A stretch of 55,398 nt of DNA from CAYJPV01 sp964396055 (GTDB lineage Bacteria > Acidobacteriota > Vicinamibacteria > Vicinamibacterales > JAKQTR01). The stretch covers positions 1 to 55,398 of the forward strand of contig CAYNDV010000012.1 of NCBI GenBank assembly GCA_964396055.1, in the 5' to 3' direction. Positions 17,481 through 25,829 of this stretch are shown here, piece after piece; the stretch's first letter is position 1, and each line of letters starts with the position of its first letter. The notes under the pieces were generated by a model that was not told the origin of the DNA, did no database searches, and saw nothing but the letters and a program-made list of their open reading frames with translations. The position numbers and the translations under genes were made by a program.

Positions 17481-18892
17481 GCGCCGGTGCTCCAGATACC
17501 CGGGTCCGCTGGGCCCGCATCGCCACCCTGACACTGGTGGTGATTCTCTGGGTGCTGCCGCCGCCCGAAGGCCTGACCGTGCCGGCCTGGCACCTGTTCG
17601 CGCTCTTTGCGGGGGCGATCGTCTCCGTCATCGTCGGGGCGCTGCCGATCCTGACGGCCTCGGTGTTTGCGGCGGCTGGCGCCGTCCTGACGGGCACGCT
17701 CACGCCCGCGAAGGCCTACGCCGGCTTCGCCAACCCCACCATCCTGCTGATCGTCCTGGCGTTCCTGGTCGCGCGGGCCGTGGTGAAGTGCGGACTCGGC
17801 CAGCGTCTCGGCCACCTCGTCGTCAGCGTCTTCGGCCGCTCGACACTGGGGCTGGCGTACTCGGTCTTTCTCGTCGACGGCGTGATCGCCCCGGCGTTCC
17901 CGAGCAACACCGCCCGTGGCGGCGTCATCTATCCGCTGGTCGTGGGCCTGGCCGAGGCCGGGGGCGCGACGCCCGAGCGCCCGGATCGGCGTCGACTGGG
18001 CGGGTACCTCATGTTCTGCGGCATGGCCAGCCTCAGCGTCTCGTCGGCCCTGTGGCTGACGGCCATGGCCGGCAACCCGCTCGGGGCCGAACTCGCGCGG
18101 ACCTTCGGGCTGTCCATCACGTTCGGGTCCTGGCTGCTGGCCTCGTCGGTCCCGACGCTGGCCGCGATGGCCGTCCTGCCCTGGGTGCTGCTGCGCCTGA
18201 TGAAGCCGGAAGTCACCTCGACACCGGAGGCACCGGCGGCCGCGCGTCGCGCACTGGCGGCGCTCGGGCCGCTCTCACGCGGTGAGCGGACAGTCGCGGT
18301 CACCTTTGCCGGCATGGTCGCGTTGTGGGCGTCGGCCGGCACGTTCGGCATCGATTCGACGGCGGTGGCCCTGCTGGGCCTGGGTCTCCTGCTGGCCACC
18401 GGCGTCCTGACCCTGGGCGACATCGCGAAGGAAGGCGACGTGCTGGCCACGTTCATCTGGTTCGCGGTGCTCTACACCCTGAGCGGCCAGCTCAACGAGA
18501 TGGGGTTCATGGGTTATCTGGGGCAGCGCCTGGCCGGCGCCATCGGGGGCTTCGGACGGGTACCTGTCTTCCTGATCCTCGTGCTGGCCTACATCGCGCT
18601 GCACTACCTGTTCGTGAGCCAGACCGCCCACGTGCTGGCCCTGTTTGCCGTGTTCCTCGAGGTCGGGGTGAAACTCGGCCTTCCGGCCCCCCTGCTGGCG
18701 TTCACGCTGCTCTTCGCCAGCAACTACTTCTCGGTGATGACCCCCCAGGCGTCGAGCGCGAACCTGCTGTTCACCGGTAGCGGATACCTCAGCCAGGGAC
18801 AGCTGTACCGGCTCGGGGCGATGACCACCGGGATCAGCCTGGTCATCTACCTGCTGGTCGGCGTGCCGTGGTTACTTGCCGTTGCCCGCTGA
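17477..18892 (+). CDS. SLC13/DASS family dicarboxylate transporter
   Basis: 471-residue inner-membrane protein with about 11-12 hydrophobic helices. It carries the DASS signature P-SNTARGGVIYPL near residue 140, as in the CitT/2-oxoglutarate-malate translocator group, and a second hairpin-like stretch near 415-435 (FASNYFSVMTPQASSANLLF). Members import or exchange di- and tricarboxylates (succinate, fumarate, malate, citrate), either with Na+ or by antiport. The four-base ATGA overlap with the preceding gene, and aspA just before, make fumarate/succinate exchange or C4-dicarboxylate uptake the most plausible role. The exact substrate is inferred. Confidence 0.9.
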   Translation: MSAGAPDTRVRWARIATLTLVVILWVLPPPEGLTVPAWHLFALFAGAIVSVIVGALPILTASVFAAAGAVLTGTLTPAKAYAGFANPTILLIVLAFLVARAVVKCGLGQRLGHLVVSVFGRSTLGLAYSVFLVDGVIAPAFPSNTARGGVIYPLVVGLAEAGGATPERPDRRRLGGYLMFCGMASLSVSSALWLTAMAGNPLGAELARTFGLSITFGSWLLASSVPTLAAMAVLPWVLLRLMKPEVTSTPEAPAAARRALAALGPLSRGERTVAVTFAGMVALWASAGTFGIDSTAVALLGLGLLLATGVLTLGDIAKEGDVLATFIWFAVLYTLSGQLNEMGFMGYLGQRLAGAIGGFGRVPVFLILVLAYIALHYLFVSQTAHVLALFAVFLEVGVKLGLPAPLLAFTLLFASNYFSVMTPQASSANLLFTGSGYLSQGQLYRLGAMTTGISLVIYLLVGVPWLLAVAR

Positions 18893-18926
18893 GGCGGCTA
18901 ACGTGATGGGTATAGGAGACAGATAC

Positions 18927-21422
18927 ATGACCATCCGCTCGTATCAGCCGTCCTGGCGGGGCCGCATCGCCCTGCTGACGGCCCTGGCGTTGTGTGTGCA
19001 GCCGCTGATGCCCCTGGCGGCCCAGGCTCCGACGACCGGTCAGAAGCCGGCCGCGGGCGCCTCCGTTCCCAAGCCCGCCGCGACGGCCGCCAAGCCGGCT
19101 GCGGCCCAACCCGCTGCCTCGCCCTCGTCGGCCACGGCGGCACCGCCCGATCTGGGGTGGCCCCGGGCGTACCAGTCGCCCGGCGGTTCACGCATCGTGA
19201 TCTACCAGCCCCAGGTGTCCGAGTGGGCCGAGCAGCGCCACATGGTCGCCTTCGCGGCTGTGGGCGTCGAACTGCCCGGCGTGACGAAGCCCGCGCTCGG
19301 GACTGTCAAGATCGAGGCGGACACCAAGGTCGCCGTCGAAGAACGTCTCGTCAGCTTCTCCGACTTCTCGCTGACGGAGTCGAACTTTCCGACCCTGACC
19401 AAGGAGCAGACGCGGGACATTGTCGGCGAGATCGTGAAGGCCGTGCCTCGCGACGACCGCGTGATTGCCCTCGACCGGGTGCTCGCGTCGCTGGACAAGA
19501 GCACGATCCTGCCGAAGAACGTGGAAGGGGTGAAGGCCGAGCCCCCGCCCATCTTCTTCAGCCAGACGGCGGCGATCCTGGTGAACATCGACGGTGATCC
19601 GATCTGGAGCCCGATCAAGGACAACGACCTCAAGTTCGCCGTCAACACGAACTGGGACCTCTTCCAGCACCCGCCCACGAACGCGTACTTCCTGCTCCAC
19701 AACGGGTCGTGGCTGACCACCGCCGACCTGGTGAAAGGAACCTGGGCGCCGGCCGGGAAGCTGCCCGAGAGCTTCTCGAAGCTGCCCGCCGACGAGAACT
19801 GGAAGGAAGCCCGCGCGGCGGTGCCGGGCAAGAAGCTCGACGCCAGGAATACCCCGAAGGTGTTCGTCAGCACGGTGCCGGCCGAGCTGATCCTGCTCAC
19901 GGGTGCGCCGAACTACGTCCTGGTGGACGGCACGAAGGACCTGCTCTGGGTCAGCAACACCGAGTCGGACGTGTTCCGGACGGGCAAGGCCGGCGCGGTC
20001 TACTTCCTGGTATCGGGGCGCTGGTTCTCGTCGCCGGGGTTCGAGGGCCCGTGGACGTTCGCCACGCCGATGCTGCCCGACGACTTCCAGAAGATTCCGC
20101 TCGAGCACGCGCGGTCCCGGGTGCTGGCATCCGTGCCGGGTACGCAGCAGGCGGCCGAAGGCGTGCTGCTGGCGCAGGTGCCGCAGACCGCCAAGGTGAA
20201 CAAGAAGGACCTGAAGGCCCCCGAGGTCAAGTACCAGGGCGAGCCGAAGTTCGAGCCCATCGAGAAGACCAAGGTTGCGCACGCCGTCAACACCGACAAG
20301 GACGTCATCAAGTTCGGCGACCTCTACTACCTCTGCTTCCAGGGCGTCTGGTTCATGTCGAAGAGCCCGACGGGTCCGTGGGAGGTCGCGACGACCATTC
20401 CCAAGGAGATCTACGAGATCCCGGCCAGTTCGCCGGCGCACAACGTCACCTACGTCACGGTGGTGGATGACGACGACGACAACGACGAGTGGGTGACGTT
20501 TGCGGCCGTGGCCGGCTACACGGGGATGATGATCGCCTGGGGCTGCGCGGTGTGGGGCACCGGCTGGTACTACCCGTCGTACTGGGGCTGGGGCGGCGGG
20601 TACCCGTACTACTACCCGCGGTATCCCAGCTACGGGTACGGCGCCTGGTACAACCCGTGGACCGGCGGCTACGGCCGCAGCGCGGTCGCCTACGGGCCCT
20701 ACGGGGGCGCCGGGGTGACGGCACGTTACAACCCGACGACCGGCACCTACGCCCGCGGCGCGTCTGCCTGGGGGCCGTACGGCTCGCGCTCCGTGGGGCA
20801 GGCCTACAACCCGCGCACCGGCACCTACGCGCAGACGCGGCAGGGCTCCAACGTGTACGGGAGCTGGGGATCCACCTCCGTGCAGCGCGGGGACCAGTGG
20901 GCGCAGACGGCGCGCGTGACCAACAACCGGACGGGCAACACCACGCGCGTGACGCAGGGCAGCGGCGGCGGGACGGCCGTGTCGCGCAACCCGGCTGGCC
21001 CGGGCGGCGGCACCGTGGCGCGCACCGGCAGCGGCGATGTCTATGCCGGGCGTGACGGCAACGTCTACCGCAACACGGGCAGCGGCTGGCAGAAGTACGA
21101 CGGGAGCGGGAACTGGGGCAGCGTGAACACCCCGCAGCCGACCGCGGGCACCCGCGATCGCGCCACGACGGGAGGCGCCCAGGTGAGTGACCGCGCGGGG
21201 CAGGCGGGCGCCACCAACCGCGTCAGCCCATCGGACCGGTCGACCTTCGATCAGCTCAACCGGGACGCCCGGGCGCGCAGCGAGGGCTCGCGGCGGACCT
21301 CTGACTTCAGTTCCGCCCGTGGCGGCGGGTACAGCGGGCGGTCGGGCAGCAGTTACCGTCCCAGCGGCGGCATGTCGCGCGGCGGCGGGGTGTCGCGTGG
21401 CGGCGGCGGCCGCCGGCGGTAA
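18927..21422 (+). CDS. Large exported protein with three W/Y repeats and a Gly/Arg/Ser-rich tail
   Basis: 831 residues; the ATG at 18927 follows AGGAGA, while an in-frame ATG at 18876 overlaps the transporter. After a signal peptide and a Pro/Ala/Lys linker (about 35-75) there is a globular part to about 235. Three repeats of roughly 100 residues follow, beginning near 237, 337 and 450, each with the pattern NT..D(V/L)......YF/YY..G.W......GPW..A..(L/I)P. Then come an acidic run (DDDDDNDEW), a Tyr/Gly/Trp-rich region, short YNP.TGTYA repeats and a basic RGG-like C-terminus. Relatives in Acidobacteria are often labelled 'carbohydrate-binding family V/XII'; no catalytic motif is seen. Possibly a surface or wall-binding protein. 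Confidence 0.8.
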   Translation: MTIRSYQPSWRGRIALLTALALCVQPLMPLAAQAPTTGQKPAAGASVPKPAATAAKPAAAQPAASPSSATAAPPDLGWPRAYQSPGGSRIVIYQPQVSEWAEQRHMVAFAAVGVELPGVTKPALGTVKIEADTKVAVEERLVSFSDFSLTESNFPTLTKEQTRDIVGEIVKAVPRDDRVIALDRVLASLDKSTILPKNVEGVKAEPPPIFFSQTAAILVNIDGDPIWSPIKDNDLKFAVNTNWDLFQHPPTNAYFLLHNGSWLTTADLVKGTWAPAGKLPESFSKLPADENWKEARAAVPGKKLDARNTPKVFVSTVPAELILLTGAPNYVLVDGTKDLLWVSNTESDVFRTGKAGAVYFLVSGRWFSSPGFEGPWTFATPMLPDDFQKIPLEHARSRVLASVPGTQQAAEGVLLAQVPQTAKVNKKDLKAPEVKYQGEPKFEPIEKTKVAHAVNTDKDVIKFGDLYYLCFQGVWFMSKSPTGPWEVATTIPKEIYEIPASSPAHNVTYVTVVDDDDDNDEWVTFAAVAGYTGMMIAWGCAVWGTGWYYPSYWGWGGGYPYYYPRYPSYGYGAWYNPWTGGYGRSAVAYGPYGGAGVTARYNPTTGTYARGASAWGPYGSRSVGQAYNPRTGTYAQTRQGSNVYGSWGSTSVQRGDQWAQTARVTNNRTGNTTRVTQGSGGGTAVSRNPAGPGGGTVARTGSGDVYAGRDGNVYRNTGSGWQKYDGSGNWGSVNTPQPTAGTRDRATTGGAQVSDRAGQAGATNRVSPSDRSTFDQLNRDARARSEGSRRTSDFSSARGGGYSGRSGSSYRPSGGMSRGGGVSRGGGGRRR

Positions 21423-21433
21423 GGCAGGTATCA

Positions 21434-21459
21434 CGGGGGCCGGCGTCGGCCGGCCCCCG
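21434..21459 (+). terminator. Perfect GC hairpin with GTCG loop
   Basis: An 11-bp perfect stem (21434-21444 with 21449-21459) with loop GTCG lies between the repeat protein and the AspT-family gene. There is no T tract, only TTCGGG. It may be a weak or Rho-assisted terminator or an mRNA-stabilising hairpin that lowers downstream expression. Confidence 0.5.
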
Positions 21460-21472
21460 TTCGGGTCACTCC

Positions 21473-23152
21473 ATGAACTACATCGTCACCGCGCTGCGCG
21501 AGAATCCGGAACTGGCCATCTTCCTGACGCTGGCCGTGGGGTTCGTCATCGGCCGGGTTCGTGTCGGGTCGTTCAGCCTCGGCAACGTCGTCGGCACGCT
21601 GCTGGCCGGCGTCGTCATCGGGCAGTTGGACATCCGGACGGACCCGACGGTGAAGGCGGTCTTCTTCGATCTGTTCCTGTTTGCCACCGGGTACAAGGTG
21701 GGGCCGCAGTTCTTCCGTGGCCTGAGGCGGCATGCCGGGCCGCAGGTGGCGCTGACCCTGGTGCTGTGCGCGACCAGCCTGGCGATGACGGTCGCGGCCG
21801 CGCGGTTGCTGGGCTACGACAGCGGCACCGCCGCCGGGCTGATGGCCGGCGCGTTCACGGAGTCGACGATCATCGGCACGGCCGGCCAGACCATCGAACG
21901 GCTCGGCCTGTCGCCGGAGGAGACGCGGCGGCTGCTGGACAACATTCCTGTCGCCTACGCCGTCAGCTACCTCGTGGGGACGGGGTTCGTGGTCTGGTTC
22001 CTGTCGAGCCTGGCGCCGCGGCTGTTGAAGGTGGATCTGAAGGCCGAGAGCCGGGCGCTCGAGGCCACGATGGTCGAGGGCAGGCGGCCGGAGCTGGGCG
22101 GTCGCTCGGCGTACCGGGAATGGGATCTCCGGGCGTTCCGCATCGTCTCGCCGCAGGCCGCCAATCGGACCGTTGCGGAGGTCGAGGCGTCGTTTGCGCC
22201 CGAACGGGTCTTCATCGAGCGCGTCCGGCAGGGGCGTGCCATCGTGCCGGTGGAGCCGGGGCTGGTGCTGCGCGAAGGCGATGCCGTCGTCATCGGCGCC
22301 CGCCGCCACATCATGCTCGCGCAGGCCGCCACCGTGGGGCCGGAGATCGAAGACCGTGACCTGCTGGACTTCCCGGTGGCGACGCTGGACGTGGTGCTGA
22401 CGAACCGCGCGCTGGCGGACCTGACACTGGCCGAGGTCGCCGCGCAGCATGGCCGCGGCGTGGTGCTGGTCAAACTGATCCGCGGCGGCGAAGACGTGCC
22501 CATTGCGGCTGACACCGAACTGAACCGCGGCGATTTGCTGCGGCTCAGCGGTGCCCGCGTCGATGTGGAGCGTGCCGGGCAGGCGCTGGGGTACATCGAA
22601 CGGCCGTCGAGCGAGACCGACGTCGTGTTTGTGGGGCTGGGCATCGTCCTGGGCGGGCTCGTCGGCCTGGCGACCCTGACCGTGGGCGGTGTCCCGCTGC
22701 ACCTGACCGCCAGCGGCGGTGCCCTCGTCATGGGACTCGTCTTCGGCTGGCTGCGGTCGGTGCGGCCCACGTTCGGGCGGATCCCGGAGCCGGCGCTTTG
22801 GGTGTTCGACACCGTGGGGCTGGCCGTCTTCATCGGCGTCGTCGGGCTCAGCGCCGGGCCGGGCTTCGTGGCTGGCCTCCGGCAGATGGGATGGAGCCTC
22901 CTGGCTGCGGGCTTCGTCGTGGCGGTCGTGCCGCACGTCACGGCGCTGCTGTTCGGCCGGTATGTCCTGAAGATGAACCCCGTGATTCTCTTCGGGGCGT
23001 GCTCGGGTGCGGGCACCGTGACGGCGGCGTTGCGGGCGATTCAGGACGAGGCGGGCAGCAAGCTCCCCGTTCTGGGCTACACCGTGCCGTACGCGGTCGG
23101 CAACATCCTGCTCACGGCATGCGGGCCGGTCATCGTACTTCTGACTCGTTAA
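21473..23152 (+). CDS. aspT: AspT-family (AAEx) aspartate:alanine/dicarboxylate antiporter
   Basis: 559 residues with the family layout: five helices (about 1-180), a hydrophilic centre with two RCK_C/TrkA_C-like domains (about 215-290 and 300-375; the first contains VPVEPGLVLREGDAVVIGA), then about five more helices (380-559). Conserved AAEx features include LFLFATGYKVGPQF, GAFTESTIIGTA and, in the second half, FGACSGAGTVTAALRAIQD. Characterised members exchange aspartate for alanine or export succinate. No aspartate decarboxylase is nearby; aspA and ansB are, so aspartate uptake in exchange for alanine or succinate is the likely job. The gene ends 10 bases before ansB. Confidence 0.9.
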   Translation: MNYIVTALRENPELAIFLTLAVGFVIGRVRVGSFSLGNVVGTLLAGVVIGQLDIRTDPTVKAVFFDLFLFATGYKVGPQFFRGLRRHAGPQVALTLVLCATSLAMTVAAARLLGYDSGTAAGLMAGAFTESTIIGTAGQTIERLGLSPEETRRLLDNIPVAYAVSYLVGTGFVVWFLSSLAPRLLKVDLKAESRALEATMVEGRRPELGGRSAYREWDLRAFRIVSPQAANRTVAEVEASFAPERVFIERVRQGRAIVPVEPGLVLREGDAVVIGARRHIMLAQAATVGPEIEDRDLLDFPVATLDVVLTNRALADLTLAEVAAQHGRGVVLVKLIRGGEDVPIAADTELNRGDLLRLSGARVDVERAGQALGYIERPSSETDVVFVGLGIVLGGLVGLATLTVGGVPLHLTASGGALVMGLVFGWLRSVRPTFGRIPEPALWVFDTVGLAVFIGVVGLSAGPGFVAGLRQMGWSLLAAGFVVAVVPHVTALLFGRYVLKMNPVILFGACSGAGTVTAALRAIQDEAGSKLPVLGYTVPYAVGNILLTACGPVIVLLTR

Positions 23153-23162
23153 GGAGGGATTC

Positions 23163-24236
23163 ATGCTGAAGCGATTCGTGATGGTCCTCGGGCTGGCGGC
23201 GTGCGTGGCGACGGCGGCCGCTGCGGCACCGCAGGCCGGTCAGGCGGGCCTGCCGACCGTCGTGGTCCTCGCCACCGGCGGCACGATTGCGGGCGCGGCG
23301 GCCAGCGACGTCCAGGCCGGCTACACCTCCGGCCAGGTCGGCGTCGAACAGCTGCTGGCCGCGGTGCCGCAGGCGAAGAAGCTCGCCAACCTGCGGGGCG
23401 AGCAGGTGGCGAACATCGGTTCGCAGGACATGAACGACGAAGTGTGGCTGAAGCTCGCGAAGCGCGTCAACGAGCTGGTGGCCATGCCCGATGTGGCCGG
23501 CATCGTGATCACCCACGGCACGGACACGATCGAAGAGACCGCGTACTTCCTCAACCTGGTCGTGAAGTCGAAGAAGCCCGTGGTGATGACGGCCGCGATG
23601 CGGCCCTCGACGGCGCTGTCGGCCGACGGCCCGCTGAACTTCTTCAACGCCGTGGCGGTGGCGGCCAACAAGGACGCCGCCGGGCGCGGGGTGCTCGTGG
23701 TCATCAACGACTGGATCCACGGCGCCTCGTCGCTGACGAAGACCAGCACGACGGCCGTCCAGACGTTCCTGTCGCCGGTGCGGGGCCTGGTCGGCACGGT
23801 GGCGTACGGCATCGCCGAGTTCTACCGCGGGCCGGTGGGCAAGCACACCGTGGAATCGGCGTTCTCGCTGGACGGCGTGACCGCCCTGCCGCGCGTGGAC
23901 ATCATCATGGCGCACGAGAACATGGACGGCGCGTTGATCGAGGCGGCGGCGGCGGCCGGGGCCAAGGGCATCGTCATTGCGGGCGTCGGCAACGGCAACC
24001 TCACCGCGCCGGCGGTGAAGGCCCTGGCGGCCCAGGCGGCCAAGGGCATCGTCTGCGTGCGATCGACGCGCGTGGCCACCGGGAATACGGGCCGCAATGT
24101 GGAACTGGACGACGACACGCTCGGGTTCGTGGCGTCGCTGGACCTGAACCCACAGAAGTCCCGCGTCCTTTTGCGCCTCGCGCTGCTGAAGACGAAGGAC
24201 CTGAAGGCGATTCAGCAGTACTTCGTTGAGTACTGA
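23163..24236 (+). CDS. ansB: Type II (exported) L-asparaginase
   Basis: Hydrolyses L-asparagine to aspartate and ammonium in the periplasm. 357 residues with a strong AAGGAGGG ribosome site and a signal peptide (MVLGLAACVATAAAAA). Active-site elements of the type II enzyme are intact: ATGGTIAG (nucleophile T41 region), the Tyr in GYTSG (Y54), GSQDMN (S87), THGTDTIEET with T120 and D121, and AMRPSTALSADGPLN. It lies 10 bases after the AspT-family antiporter and 18 bases before a LuxR-type regulator. This arrangement couples periplasmic deamidation to aspartate import. Confidence 0.95.
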   Translation: MLKRFVMVLGLAACVATAAAAAPQAGQAGLPTVVVLATGGTIAGAAASDVQAGYTSGQVGVEQLLAAVPQAKKLANLRGEQVANIGSQDMNDEVWLKLAKRVNELVAMPDVAGIVITHGTDTIEETAYFLNLVVKSKKPVVMTAAMRPSTALSADGPLNFFNAVAVAANKDAAGRGVLVVINDWIHGASSLTKTSTTAVQTFLSPVRGLVGTVAYGIAEFYRGPVGKHTVESAFSLDGVTALPRVDIIMAHENMDGALIEAAAAAGAKGIVIAGVGNGNLTAPAVKALAAQAAKGIVCVRSTRVATGNTGRNVELDDDTLGFVASLDLNPQKSRVLLRLALLKTKDLKAIQQYFVEY

Positions 24237-24254
24237 GAGCCGGGAGCGCGACCG

Positions 24255-24560
24255 ATGAGACCGAACGTGCTGCCATCTGACGCAGACCCCCAGCCCGCCG
24301 ACGAAACCGGGCAGCCAGCATCGCCTGCCGATGCGGCGGCGTCCGACGGCGGTTCGGGCGATGGCCGGCCGGAACTGACGCCCCGCCAGCTGGAAGTGCT
24401 CCGGTTGCTGGCGGAGGGGCTGTCCATGAAGGAGGCCGGGCGCAATCTCAACATCGCGCCCCGGACCGTGGCGTTCCACAAGTACCAGATGATGGCCCAG
24501 CTCAAGATCACGTCGAGCGCGGGCCTCGTCCAGTACGCCGTGCGCCAGGGCATCGTCTAG
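24255..24560 (+). CDS. Small stand-alone LuxR/GerE-type DNA-binding regulator
   Basis: 101 residues. Residues 1-40 are a low-complexity Pro/Ala/Asp/Gly tail with no receiver or ligand domain. Residues about 41-98 form the LuxR-type HTH: LTPRQLEVLRLLAEGLSMKEAG, then IAPRTVAFHKYQMMAQLKI, including the usual recognition-helix TVxxHK. It follows ansB by 18 bases, so it may be made as part of the amino-acid operon, and precedes the RND efflux operon. Without a sensory domain it may act constitutively or bind a partner. Target genes are unknown. Confidence 0.87.
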   Translation: MRPNVLPSDADPQPADETGQPASPADAAASDGGSGDGRPELTPRQLEVLRLLAEGLSMKEAGRNLNIAPRTVAFHKYQMMAQLKITSSAGLVQYAVRQGIV

Positions 24561-24567
24561 ACCGGCG

Positions 24568-24591
24568 CGGCCTGCCGGTCGCGGCAGGCCG
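24568..24591 (+). terminator. Perfect hairpin with GTCG loop after the regulator gene
   Basis: A 10-bp perfect stem (24568-24577 with 24582-24591) with loop GTCG, the same loop as the hairpin at 21434-21459. It starts 8 bases after the LuxR-type stop and precedes the RND operon promoter region. There is no T tract. It probably marks the end of the 10-24.6 kb transcription block. Confidence 0.55.
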
Positions 24592-24614
24592 ACGAGGGGC
24601 TCTCTGAACGGGTA

Positions 24615-24620
24615 TAGAAT
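24615..24620 (+). promoter_or_regulatory. Possible -10 element (TAGAAT) for the RND operon
   Basis: TAGAAT, within TATAGAAT, lies 61 bases before the adaptor start at 24682 and downstream of the hairpin at 24568-24591. No obvious -35 hexamer at standard spacing. Confidence 0.4.
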
Positions 24621-24681
24621 CACTAGCTGCCGGCATGTGGGCTGCCGGGTGCGGTGTCGTTGTTGCAGTGAGGTCCTGGAC

Positions 24682-25827
24682 ATGATGCGCAAGCCGATCC
24701 TCGTTCTGTGTGGCGTCGTACTCGCGGCCGCTGCGGCCTGCTCGAAGGAGGCGCCCCCGGCCGCGCCTCCGCCCCCCGAGGTGGTGGTCGCGACGCCGGT
24801 GCAGCGCGATGTGCCAGTGTCGATGGAGCTGGTCGGCCAGGCCGTCGGCTTCCAGGACGTCGAGATCCGGGCCCGCGTCGAGGGCTTCCTCGAGACGGTG
24901 GCGTTCACCGAAGGGACGCTCGTCCGCAAGGGCCAGTTGCTCTACCAGATCGATCAGAAGCCGCTCCAGGCCGCGGTGGCCAACGCGAAGGCCAATCTGG
25001 CGACATGGCAGGCCCGGCTCGAGAAGGCGAAGAACGACGTCAAGCGCCTCACGCCTCTGGCCAAGCAGCAGGCGGTGAGCCAGCAGGAACTCGACAACGC
25101 CGTCGCGGCCGAAGACGCCGCCGTGGCGCAGGTCGAGGCGCAGAAGGCGGCCGTCGAGAAGGTCGAGTTCGACCTCGGGTACACGACGATCTACGCCCCC
25201 ATCGACGGCCTCATCGGCACGACGAAGGTGAAGGCCGGCAACCTGGTCGGGCGCGGCGAGAGCACGCTGCTGGTCACGATCTCGCAGATCGATCCGATCC
25301 TGTTCCGCGCCGGGATCGCCGAGGCGGAGTACCTCCGCGTGGCCAGGCGGGCGGTCGAGGACCGGCAGGTCGGCCGCTCCCAGTCCACGCCGATCCAGCT
25401 GATCCTGGCGGACGGGACGGTGCATCCGCAGGAGGGACGCCTGGACGCGGTGGAGCGCAACGTCGACACGACGACCGGCACCATCGCGCTGCAGATCAAG
25501 TTCCCGAACCCGCAGCGCCTGGTCCGGCCGGGGCAGTTCGGTCGCGTGAAGTTCGACATCGACGTGAAGAAGGGCGCGCTCCTGGTGCCCCAGCGTGCGG
25601 TCCAGGAACTGCAGAACCTGCGGAGCCTGGCGGTCGTGGGCGCCGACAACAAGGTCTCGTTCCGCAACGTGACGATGGGGCCGCGCGTCGACAACTTCTG
25701 GGTGGTCGAGGAGGGGCTGAACGCGGGTGACCGGGTGGTCATCGAGGGCCTGCAGCGTATCCGCGACGGCATGACCGTGGCGCCGAAGCTGGCCTCCGCC
25801 ACGGCGCCGGCGGGCGAGGGGAAGTAG
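24682..25827 (+). CDS. RND efflux periplasmic adaptor (AcrA/MexA type) lipoprotein
   Basis: 381 residues from the ATG at 24682, chosen over a GTG at 24637 because GAGG lies 8 bases upstream and it starts the lipoprotein signal (VLAAAAACS). It has a Pro-rich linker, barrel-sandwich/lipoyl halves (VEIRARVEGFLETVAF and YTTIYAPIDGLIGTT), an alpha-helical hairpin between them (about 95-150), a beta-barrel and a membrane-proximal domain. It links the inner-membrane pump to the outer-membrane channel. Two bases separate it from the pump gene. Substrates are not predictable from sequence. Confidence 0.93.
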   Translation: MMRKPILVLCGVVLAAAAACSKEAPPAAPPPPEVVVATPVQRDVPVSMELVGQAVGFQDVEIRARVEGFLETVAFTEGTLVRKGQLLYQIDQKPLQAAVANAKANLATWQARLEKAKNDVKRLTPLAKQQAVSQQELDNAVAAEDAAVAQVEAQKAAVEKVEFDLGYTTIYAPIDGLIGTTKVKAGNLVGRGESTLLVTISQIDPILFRAGIAEAEYLRVARRAVEDRQVGRSQSTPIQLILADGTVHPQEGRLDAVERNVDTTTGTIALQIKFPNPQRLVRPGQFGRVKFDIDVKKGALLVPQRAVQELQNLRSLAVVGADNKVSFRNVTMGPRVDNFWVVEEGLNAGDRVVIEGLQRIRDGMTVAPKLASATAPAGEGK

Positions 25828-25829
25828 CC

